Assembly (NCBI RefSeq): GCF_002943425.1
Contig: NZ_PTRA01000006.1
Coordinates: forward strand, 186,001-250,000
Direction of reading: 5' to 3'
DNA length: 64,000 nt
Origin: Siphonobacter curvatus
GTDB taxonomy: Bacteria > Bacteroidota > Bacteroidia > Cytophagales > Spirosomataceae
In this document: piece after piece, positions 57,231 through 64,000 of the stretch
Layout: the number at the start of each line of letters is the position of its first letter
How positions within the stretch are numbered: the first letter of the stretch is position 1
The notes under the pieces: generated by a model
The model's database searches: none
What the model was told of the DNA's origin: nothing
What the model saw: only the letters and a program-made list of their open reading frames with translations
Made by a program: the position numbers and the translations under genes

Positions 57231-60200
57231 ATGATTAAACCCCTACTTTTTCAAGTCAGGAGGCTATTCAAGGTAAGCCTGAGTCCAATTCTCATGGCTA
57301 GCGTCTGTTTGACAACCAGTTACGCCGCAAGTAATCGGCCGGGTACCCTGAAAACCTCCGTTGTTGACCGGATTATTACCGGAAAAGTTACCGACGAAAC
57401 GAATGCTCCGTTACCAGGGGTCAGCATTATTTTAAAAGGTACGCAACGCGGTACGGTTACCGATGCCGAGGGCCAATTCCGCCTGGAAGTTCCCGAATCG
57501 GGAGCTACGCTTAGTTTCTCTTCCGTTGGTTTTACGCCTCAGGAAGTCGTAGTAGGTAGCCAGACGAACCTGACGGTTTCGATGAAACCCGATAATAAAG
57601 AACTCACAGAGGTCGTAGTCGTAGGGTACGGTACTGCTCGTAAATCCGATTTGACGGGATCGGTCGGTTCGGTGAAAGAAGCTCAGCTTTTGGAACGTCC
57701 GGCTCCTTCGCTTAATCAAACTTTATCGGGCAAAGTATCTGGTGTTCAAGTAAATACCAACTCCGGACGTCCTGGCGGACGTACGACGGTACGGATTCGG
57801 GGTTTCAGCTCCATCAACTCCTCCAACAACCCCTTGTACGTAGTGGATGGGGTGATGTTACCGCAGGGTAATCAGTCGCAGTTTAGCTCTGCCATCGACT
57901 ACATCAACCCGAATGACATTGTATCAGTTGAAGTACTGAAAGATGCCTCTTCGACGGCTATTTACGGGGCTCGGGGTGCCAACGGGGTAATTCTGGTTAC
58001 CACTCGTAAGGGGAAAGCCGGTGAGGGTCAGGTGACGTATAACGCCGATTTCAGCGTGAATACCATCGGTCCCAACAAACCGAAAGTACTCAACGCTAAA
58101 GAATATTTGGCCGTTGAAGACCTGGCGTACGCCAACATGGCCAAGTACGATCCCGTGGGCTGGGCCGAGGGAAAATGGAGTTACCTTAATCCCAAACTCC
58201 GTCGCACGGATCCCCGTATCTTTGATAGCAATGGTAATCCGCTGTACGACACGGACTGGTTCAAAGAAGCTACGCAGAACAAACTGTCTCAGAACCACCA
58301 GTTAGGTTTTAGCGGCGGTAACGAGCGGACGCAGTACTCCGTTTCATTGGGTTATCGGGACGATCAGGGTTTGATTAAAACCTCTTATCTGAAACGTTAC
58401 TCTGGACGTTTAACCATCGACGATCAGGTTAAAAAATGGCTCAAAATTGGCGGTACGCTTAGCTACAACAACCAGTCCGAAAACCTGGTCGATATTAACG
58501 ATGCCGTTCCTCGCCAGATGGTGGAAGATTTTCCCTTCCTGCCCGTGAAGTACGCCGATGGTACGTATGCCAATAACCGGGATTATCCGTACGCCGAAGG
58601 TAGCATGAGCTCCGTACACCGGCTCATGGGTCGTAAGTACGTGCTGAATACGCAAACGAGTCTGGGTAGCCTGTACTCCAACATCAAGTTTATGGAAGGG
58701 TTGGAAATGCGTACGGTACTCGGCGTAAACGTGCTGACGCAGGAAATCAACGAATCCAGCACGCGTACGCTTGAAATCGGAGCTCAGGGTACCGCCGCCA
58801 CCCGGAATCGGAAAGAAAGTTTCTGGTCGCTGGAAAACTACCTGACTTACAACAAGCAGTTCAACGAAAATCACTCTTTGAATGCGGTATTAGGGATTTC
58901 TTGGCAGGAAACGAACTTCTTCCGGATTGGAGCAACGGTTCAGGGTTTCTCTACCGACTACTTTGGTTACAACAACCTGGGAGCCGGTTCACGGCAACCG
59001 ACGGTTGAATCGGAAGCGTCACGGAATGCCTTTAATTCGTACTTCGGCCGCATTAACTATGGCTTCATGGACAAATACCTGTTCACCTTTACGGGCCGGG
59101 CTGATGGTTCATCGAAATTCGGAGCCAATCACAAATTTGCCTTCTTCCCCTCGGCAGCCTTCGCCTGGCGGGTTTCAGAAGAGCAATTCCTGAAATCCAG
59201 TACTATTCTTTCCAACCTGAAACTGCGGACGAGCTTCGGGATGACGGGTAACTCCGAAATTCCTCCCTATACTTCGCTGTCGCTGCTGAGTGCCAACTTC
59301 GCAACGGTATTCAACGATGCACGGGCAGGTGGTACGGGTATCAGCCGCTTGGCTAACCCCGACCTTCGCTGGGAAAAAACGGCTCAGTCGGATATTGGTC
59401 TGGAAGTGGGTTTACTCAAAAACCGGATCAGCATGGAGCTGGATTTCTATTACCGCAAGACCACGGATATGTTGTTGGATGCTCCCGTACCCCGTACGAG
59501 TGGCTACGCAACCATCCGTCGTAACGTAGGCTCGATGGAAAACAAGGGTCTGGAATTCACGGTCAACACGGTCAACATTGAAAAGACCAACTTCTCCTGG
59601 AATACATCCTTCAATATTTCGCTGAACAAAAACAAGGTGCTCTCACTGGCTACGCCTTCGGACATTTTTGGCGTAGGTGGTCCGAACTTCACCAACCAGA
59701 CCAACATCATCCGGATTGGCGAACCCGTAGGTTCCTTCTGGGGTCTGACCCGTCTGGGTACCTGGAGTGAAGCTGAACGCGAAGAAGCCGCTAAGTTTAC
59801 TAGCTACCGGAACGGTCTGACCATTCTGCCCGGCGATATCAAATACGAAGACGTCAATGGTGACAAAGCCATTACGGATGCAGACCGTAAAATCATCGGT
59901 AACGGTAGCCCTAAAGGCTGGGGTGCCATGACGAACACCGTTCGGTACAAGAACTTAGATTTCACGCTGGAATTGCAATACATGTTTGGCAACGACGTCA
60001 TGTTGATGAACCTCCACGCGAGCGAAGACCGTCAGGCCATTGCCAACAGCTACCGTACGGTACTCGATGCCTGGAGACCTGATCACCAGAATACACCGAT
60101 TGCTGAGATTCGCGAAACGCGTGCGGGTTACGTAACCAACGTGGATAGCCACTGGATCAAGGATGGATCATTCCTGCGGGGCCGTAATGCTCTGTTGGGT

Positions 60201-60425
60201 TATACCTTCCCAGCTTCGGTAACGAGCAAGCTGAAACTCAGCCGTCTGCGGGTCTATACTTCGGCTCAGAACTTCTTCGTGCTGGTGAAAGATCCCGTCA
60301 TTGGCGATCCTGAAGTAACGCCGACCAACCAGGGCGATAACAGCAGTGCCTTTACGCAGGGTATGATCTGGCACAACTACCCCAAACCGACGACGTATAT
60401 GGTTGGCTTACAGGTAGGTTTTTAA
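57231..60425 (+). CDS. SusC/RagA family TonB-linked outer-membrane protein (third pair)
   Basis: The 1064-residue outer-membrane importer has a long N-terminal signal region (hydrophobic at about 18-32, ending SYAAS). The carboxypeptidase-like domain is at about 45-125 ('GKVTDETNAPLPGVSIILKG'), the plug starts at 'LTEVVVVGYGTARKSDLTGS', and the SusC signature 'NPLYVVDGVMLP' and 'AIYGARGANGVILVTTRKGK' follow. The barrel ends 'YMVGLQVGF'. The codon use (CGT, GGT, AAC, TTC, GAA) is more biased than in the other two SusC genes, which suggests high expression. The SusD partner begins 7 bases later. No glycosidase is linked, so the substrate could be a glycan, a peptide or another oligomer. Confidence 0.93.
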   Translation: MIKPLLFQVRRLFKVSLSPILMASVCLTTSYAASNRPGTLKTSVVDRIITGKVTDETNAPLPGVSIILKGTQRGTVTDAEGQFRLEVPESGATLSFSSVGFTPQEVVVGSQTNLTVSMKPDNKELTEVVVVGYGTARKSDLTGSVGSVKEAQLLERPAPSLNQTLSGKVSGVQVNTNSGRPGGRTTVRIRGFSSINSSNNPLYVVDGVMLPQGNQSQFSSAIDYINPNDIVSVEVLKDASSTAIYGARGANGVILVTTRKGKAGEGQVTYNADFSVNTIGPNKPKVLNAKEYLAVEDLAYANMAKYDPVGWAEGKWSYLNPKLRRTDPRIFDSNGNPLYDTDWFKEATQNKLSQNHQLGFSGGNERTQYSVSLGYRDDQGLIKTSYLKRYSGRLTIDDQVKKWLKIGGTLSYNNQSENLVDINDAVPRQMVEDFPFLPVKYADGTYANNRDYPYAEGSMSSVHRLMGRKYVLNTQTSLGSLYSNIKFMEGLEMRTVLGVNVLTQEINESSTRTLEIGAQGTAATRNRKESFWSLENYLTYNKQFNENHSLNAVLGISWQETNFFRIGATVQGFSTDYFGYNNLGAGSRQPTVESEASRNAFNSYFGRINYGFMDKYLFTFTGRADGSSKFGANHKFAFFPSAAFAWRVSEEQFLKSSTILSNLKLRTSFGMTGNSEIPPYTSLSLLSANFATVFNDARAGGTGISRLANPDLRWEKTAQSDIGLEVGLLKNRISMELDFYYRKTTDMLLDAPVPRTSGYATIRRNVGSMENKGLEFTVNTVNIEKTNFSWNTSFNISLNKNKVLSLATPSDIFGVGGPNFTNQTNIIRIGEPVGSFWGLTRLGTWSEAEREEAAKFTSYRNGLTILPGDIKYEDVNGDKAITDADRKIIGNGSPKGWGAMTNTVRYKNLDFTLELQYMFGNDVMLMNLHASEDRQAIANSYRTVLDAWRPDHQNTPIAEIRETRAGYVTNVDSHWIKDGSFLRGRNALLGYTFPASVTSKLKLSRLRVYTSAQNFFVLVKDPVIGDPEVTPTNQGDNSSAFTQGMIWHNYPKPTTYMVGLQVGF

Positions 60426-60432
60426 GGATTCC

Positions 60433-62016
60433 ATGGTATCAACATTGTTACAAATGAAACTTCATAGATTCAAATCCATCGGTCAGGTGGCTCTTCTTAG
60501 TGCCGTATTGCTGGCCCCAACGGGGTGTAAAAGTTTCCTGGAAGAAGAAGCTCCATCAAGTTTATCCCCGGATATTTTTTATACGTTACCGGATCACGCG
60601 ACGGCTGGTCTGAATGCGGTTTACGCGGACCTTCGCTTTGTGGGTGACGGGGCCGGTATCTTCTCCTCCAACTGGCAGTTGCTCGAAGCAATGACGGGTA
60701 CCGCTACGACGGAAACGGCTCAGAACTCGGACTTGAATAACCTCTACGGGTTAATTCACGACGGTAATACGGCCCACGTCGTCAACTACTGGAATGGTCT
60801 GTACCGGGTGATTGCTCAGGCCAATCAGGTACTCGACAAAGTTCCCGGTATTACGATGGATGAAGCTCAAAAAACGCGAGTACTCGGCGAAACCCGGTTT
60901 TTACGGGCTTGGGCGTACTTCACTGCGGTACGGCTTTGGGGCGACATTCCGCTCATTACCAAACCACAGACCATTACGTCAGAAGATTTCCGTCCGAGCC
61001 GTACGCCACAGGAACAAGTCTACAACCTGATTATTGAAGACTTGAAATACGCTGAAGCCGCTGGACTTCCCTGGATGGATCCGACTGGTCACGTGAACCA
61101 AGCAGCCGTTAAAACCCAGCTGGCTAAAGTATACCTGACCATGGCTGGATTTCCGCTGCGGAAGGGAGCTACGCACTACAAGCTAGCCGCCGATAAGGCT
61201 TTGGAAGTGATTACCTATGCTAAGGCCAATCCATCGACGATCAATCTGTTTTCTACCTACGGAGAAGTTCACCAGGAAGGACTGAAGAACCGGACGGAAC
61301 ATCTGTTCATGCTTCAGTACAATGCCGTTGTAGCTAGTAACCCCATGGATAACTACTATCCAAACTTCAAACCCGTGACTTACAATGGTCCTTCGGGTAC
61401 GGGTAGTACGGTTCCTACGGCTTCCTTCTACGCTTCCTACGAAACGGGCGATTTGCGGGCCAAAGACCGTGAAGGTTACTTCTTTACTAACTACTACACC
61501 AACGGTAGCGGTGCTCTGTTCTCGCTGGGTGCTCCTTACGTGTTCAAGCACTTCAACACCACGGCCAACGGAACGCAGGGCGTACCCGGTACGCGGCAGA
61601 ATAACCTGAACGTACCCCAGATTCGCTACGCCGAAACGCTGCTCATCTACGCTGAAGCTCAGAACGAAGTAGGCGGCCCCAACCAGGAAGCCTACGATGC
61701 TCTCAAACGAATCCGTGACCGGGCTAAGTTAACTACCCCGGCGTTGGGTACGTTCTCAGCCAATAGTTTCCGGGAAGCTGTATGGCGGGAACGCTGGTAC
61801 GAATTCTGCTACGAGGGTATTACTTGGTTTGATATGGTTCGCCTCCGCAAAGTGTTCAACGAAAAGACGAAAGGTTTCGATGATTTTGTGGGTCACGTAA
61901 ACCTGAACTCTAACCGTCCTCTGCAGGAGAAGCACCTGTTACTGCCCCTGCCGCGTCAGGAAATGCTGAACAACCCGAACCTGCGGCCTCAAAACCCGAA
62001 TTATCCGGGCGTTTAG
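60433..62016 (+). CDS. SusD/RagB family surface lipoprotein (third pair)
   Basis: The 527-residue lipoprotein lies 7 bases after its SusC partner. The lipidation cysteine is Cys32 (LLAPTGC) counted from ATG 60433. A start at ATG 60454 (MKLHRFKS) would give a more typical signal peptide and may be the true one. Family blocks: 'DHATAGLNAVYADLRFVGDG', 'RFLRAWAYFTAVRLWGDIPL', 'RERWYEFCYEGITWFDMVRL', and the end 'NPNLRPQNPNYPGV'. Codon use is as biased as in the SusC gene. The operon ends at the hairpin 62037-62072, so this pair forms a two-gene unit without enzymes. Confidence 0.92.
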   Translation: MVSTLLQMKLHRFKSIGQVALLSAVLLAPTGCKSFLEEEAPSSLSPDIFYTLPDHATAGLNAVYADLRFVGDGAGIFSSNWQLLEAMTGTATTETAQNSDLNNLYGLIHDGNTAHVVNYWNGLYRVIAQANQVLDKVPGITMDEAQKTRVLGETRFLRAWAYFTAVRLWGDIPLITKPQTITSEDFRPSRTPQEQVYNLIIEDLKYAEAAGLPWMDPTGHVNQAAVKTQLAKVYLTMAGFPLRKGATHYKLAADKALEVITYAKANPSTINLFSTYGEVHQEGLKNRTEHLFMLQYNAVVASNPMDNYYPNFKPVTYNGPSGTGSTVPTASFYASYETGDLRAKDREGYFFTNYYTNGSGALFSLGAPYVFKHFNTTANGTQGVPGTRQNNLNVPQIRYAETLLIYAEAQNEVGGPNQEAYDALKRIRDRAKLTTPALGTFSANSFREAVWRERWYEFCYEGITWFDMVRLRKVFNEKTKGFDDFVGHVNLNSNRPLQEKHLLLPLPRQEMLNNPNLRPQNPNYPGV

Positions 62017-62036
62017 TACTGTAATTGATTTTCATG

Positions 62037-62072
62037 AAAAAGCCTCGATTCCCACCGGAGTCGGGGCTTTTT
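62037..62072. terminator. Intrinsic terminator after the third SusD gene
   Basis: The arms 62037-62051 and 62058-62072 pair with two G-U-type mismatches, followed by a T-run on the plus strand. It starts 20 bases after the SusD stop. Confidence 0.85.
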
Positions 62073-62193
62073 TTCAGGGATACGGCTAATTCTACTTTTA
62101 CTAACTGTAGTTCCTGATCTTTTTTGAAACTAATCTTTCCGAATGAATACTTCTGAGCGACAATACTGATTCATTCCCCACTGGAGCTAAATG

Positions 62194-62233
62194 TGAGCTT
62201 TTTAGCAAAGTTACTTTGAGCTTTTTAACAAAG
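62194..62233 (+). promoter_or_regulatory. 17-bp direct repeats with 23-bp period upstream of the SDR gene
   Basis: TGAGCTTTTTAGCAAAG (62194-62210) and TGAGCTTTTTAACAAAG (62217-62233) differ at one base. They end 56 bases before the dehydrogenase ATG, in a promoter position. The AraC regulator encoded downstream at 63266 is the obvious candidate to bind them. Confidence 0.5.
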
Positions 62234-62289
62234 CAGCCCCTAGGCCAGACCACGAATTTTGTAATCGAAACAATAAACAAACATTCGCT

Positions 62290-63174
62290 ATGAAAAAGGT
62301 TTGGTTCATTACCGGAAGTTCCCGTGGTTTAGGCCGTCAGTTAACCGAAGCCGTACTGGCTCAGGGCGATCGAGTAGCCGCTACGGCTCGTCAACCCGAA
62401 TCCTTGCAGGCTCTCAAAAATCAGTATCCCGATCAACTGGAACTCCTCACGCTGGACGTTACGAACCCGGAACAAATTCAGGCCGCCGTAACGCTTACCG
62501 TAGAACGATTGGGTCGCATCGACGTACTAGTCAATAATGCAGGGTTTGGGATTATCGGTGCCGCCGAAGCGTTCACGGAAGAGCAGGTACGTAGCCAGCT
62601 CGAAACGAATTTGTACGCTCCCATTGCTATTACGCGGGCCGTACTACCCGTGATGCGGAAGCAACGCAGTGGCCGCATTCTGCAAATTAGCTCCGTAGGA
62701 GGTCGCGTGGGTGCCGCTGGGTTGACTATGTATCAGGCCGCTAAGTTTGGACTGGGTGGTTTTACCGAAGCCCTCGTCAATGAAGTGGTTCCGCTCGGGA
62801 TACAAGTGACGTCCGTTGAACCCGGTGGTTTCCGTACCGATTGGGCCGGAGCTTCCATGACTTACGCCACCCCGGTTGAAGGATATGAAACCAGCGTGGG
62901 CCAGCGTGCCGAGTATTTCGCCAGCGGTCAATACATTCCCATGGGCGATCCGGCCAAAGCGGCTCAGGTCCTGATTGATGTGGTCAACCATCCGGAACCT
63001 CCGATTCATTTAATTCTGGGAAGTGAAGCCGCTAGCATTTTACAGGAAGCTGACGCCCGCCGAAAGACTGAGTTTGAAGCTTGGCTACCCGTTTCCGTTT
63101 CCACGGATCACGACGATTCAGACAATTTTCTGGATAGCGAACTGGGCCAGACTTATCTCAAAGGGAAGGCGTGA
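62290..63174 (+). CDS. Short-chain dehydrogenase/reductase (classical SDR)
   Basis: The 294-residue NAD(P)-dependent oxidoreductase has the cofactor motif TGSSRGLG at residues 8-15, 'VNNAGFG' near 83-89, and the catalytic Ser135 (ISSVGG), Tyr148 and Lys152 (MYQAAKFG). Asp after the second strand is replaced by 'ATARQPES', compatible with NADP(H). The length is slightly long for a classical SDR because of a C-terminal tail. The substrate is unknown. The next gene is an AraC regulator in the same direction, but a hairpin with a T-run (63221-63256) separates the two. Such SDR-AraC pairs are frequent in bacteria. Confidence 0.92.
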   Translation: MKKVWFITGSSRGLGRQLTEAVLAQGDRVAATARQPESLQALKNQYPDQLELLTLDVTNPEQIQAAVTLTVERLGRIDVLVNNAGFGIIGAAEAFTEEQVRSQLETNLYAPIAITRAVLPVMRKQRSGRILQISSVGGRVGAAGLTMYQAAKFGLGGFTEALVNEVVPLGIQVTSVEPGGFRTDWAGASMTYATPVEGYETSVGQRAEYFASGQYIPMGDPAKAAQVLIDVVNHPEPPIHLILGSEAASILQEADARRKTEFEAWLPVSVSTDHDDSDNFLDSELGQTYLKGKA

Positions 63175-63220
63175 GCTTGTACCTTTGGTTGATCCACCAC
63201 CATCGAACCTTCTTATCCGT

Positions 63221-63256
63221 AACTTGTTGCGTACACACGTACGCAGCAAGTTTTTT
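63221..63256 (+). terminator. Intrinsic terminator between SDR and AraC genes
   Basis: The arms 63221-63234 and 63239-63252 pair with one mismatch around a 4-base loop and run into six T residues. It ends 9 bases before the AraC ATG, so that gene must be read through or have its own start signals within the hairpin region. Confidence 0.8.
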
Positions 63257-63265
63257 GATTCAGCC

Positions 63266-64000
63266 ATGTCCGAAGTGCCACCCAATTCCCGCATTATCTA
63301 TTCCTGCTACTACAACATCAGTAGGGACGGGGAGCAGTTTATCCCCGAACACGTATTCAGCTATCAGATTTCCGGTTCGCTGACGGTCAATGATGGCTTG
63401 CAGGTGTACGAGTTTAAGCCCGGCGATTTCCGTTTCAGTCGCCGTAATCAGTTGGCGAAATTCGTGAAGCATCCGCCCGTAGGAGGGGAGTTCACTTCCA
63501 TTTCTGTTTTCCTCGACCAAAAAACGTTAGTAAACCTAAGTCAGGAATACGGGTATACCGCTCAGAAACGGCACCTGCCAGCTCCAGCGGTCATTCCTCT
63601 ATCGCCGCACCCGCTGTACCAGGGATACATGGATTCCCTGATGCCCTATGTACCCTTGTCCGGAACTACGGACGATCCACTGTTTGCTTTAAAAGTAAAA
63701 GAAGCGGTGCTGCTGCTATTGCGTACTGAACCTGAGTTAAAGGACATTCTGTTCGATTTCGCCGAACCGGGTAAGCTCGATCTGGAAGAGTTTATGATGC
63801 AGCATTACCAGTTTAATGTCAGTCTGAATCGATTTGCGTATTTGAGTGGCCGTAGTCTGGCTACATTCAAACGCGATTTTGAGAAAATTTTTCATCTGTC
63901 GCCGCATCGCTGGCTCTTAAATAAACGCTTGCAGGATGCTTATTTCCTGATTAAAGAAAAAGGACGAAAACCATCGGAGGTTTACCTGGAAGTGGGCTTT
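63266..64000 (+). CDS. AraC family transcriptional regulator (3' end outside window)
   Basis: The frame opens at ATG 63266 (MSEVPPNSRIIYSCYYNIS) and stays open for 245 codons to the window edge. The N-terminal half resembles ExsA/cupin-type sensing domains ('FSYQISGSLTVNDGLQVYEF'). The start of the AraC helix-turn-helix is visible: 'LNRFAYLSGRSLATFKRDFE', followed by 'FHLSPHRWLLNKRLQDAYFL' and 'SEVYLEVGF', where the second helix-turn-helix is cut off. Only a few dozen residues should be missing. It probably controls the upstream dehydrogenase, which carries 17-bp direct repeats in its promoter region. Confidence 0.88.
   Translation, partial: MSEVPPNSRIIYSCYYNISRDGEQFIPEHVFSYQISGSLTVNDGLQVYEFKPGDFRFSRRNQLAKFVKHPPVGGEFTSISVFLDQKTLVNLSQEYGYTAQKRHLPAPAVIPLSPHPLYQGYMDSLMPYVPLSGTTDDPLFALKVKEAVLLLLRTEPELKDILFDFAEPGKLDLEEFMMQHYQFNVSLNRFAYLSGRSLATFKRDFEKIFHLSPHRWLLNKRLQDAYFLIKEKGRKPSEVYLEVGF

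Overview
The window reads as a chromosomal segment of a carbohydrate-degrading Bacteroidota, most likely a Cytophagales/Spirosomataceae-type bacterium. The support is three SusC/SusD pairs, hybrid two-component regulators fused to AraC helix-turn-helix domains, C-terminal type IX secretion (T9SS) sorting domains, a LytS/LytTR pair beside an outer-membrane beta-barrel gene, and promoters matching the Bacteroidota -7 element TAnnTTTG. I see no rRNA, tRNA, CRISPR array or insertion sequence. The species assignment is an inference.

Layout. 1-3132: the 3' end of a TonB-dependent receptor, then a minus-strand NmrA-like oxidoreductase and an AraC regulator. 3446-6499: a secreted beta-helix protein with a T9SS tail. 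7195-18866: a complete fructan utilisation locus (sugar-sensing hybrid kinase, MFS sugar porter, PfkB fructokinase, SusC, SusD, GH32 hydrolase) closed by a strong hairpin. 18974-27289 (minus strand): a fucoside locus (GH29 fucosidase, RhaM-type mutarotase, SusC, SusD, and an aldo/keto reductase that may oxidise fucose). 28018-29310: a small AT-rich islet with a Crp/Fnr regulator and a membrane protein. 29428-39131: a second hybrid kinase, with beta-propeller sensor, divergent from a 1593-residue T9SS-secreted putative metallopeptidase. 39330-43110: divergent NhaA antiporter and BCCT transporter. 43213-44814: a GH43 glycosidase. 45800-50081: a frameshifted outer-membrane beta-barrel gene divergent from a LytS/LytTR pair. 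50247-56413: a serine beta-lactamase-fold hydrolase, a solitary serine recombinase, a GAF-domain protein, a lipoprotein and a DUF2490 protein. 57231-62016: a SusC/SusD pair without enzymes, behind a long leader. 62290-64000: a short-chain dehydrogenase and a truncated AraC regulator.

The clearest working unit is the fructan locus. Its sensor has a LacI/RbsB-type periplasmic domain, as does the fructose sensor BT1754 of Bacteroides thetaiotaomicron, and the downstream genes supply binding, hydrolysis, uptake and phosphorylation of fructose. The most notable non-coding signals are a 69-nt element shared at 88% identity between two distant intergenic regions, direct repeats with 20-, 21- and 23-nt periods in three regulator-associated promoters, a 38-bp dyad upstream of the recombinase, a perfect 36-bp palindrome in the fucoside locus, and a one-base loss in a C5 run that breaks an otherwise intact outer-membrane protein gene. 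Several convergent gene ends carry unusually long perfect hairpins.
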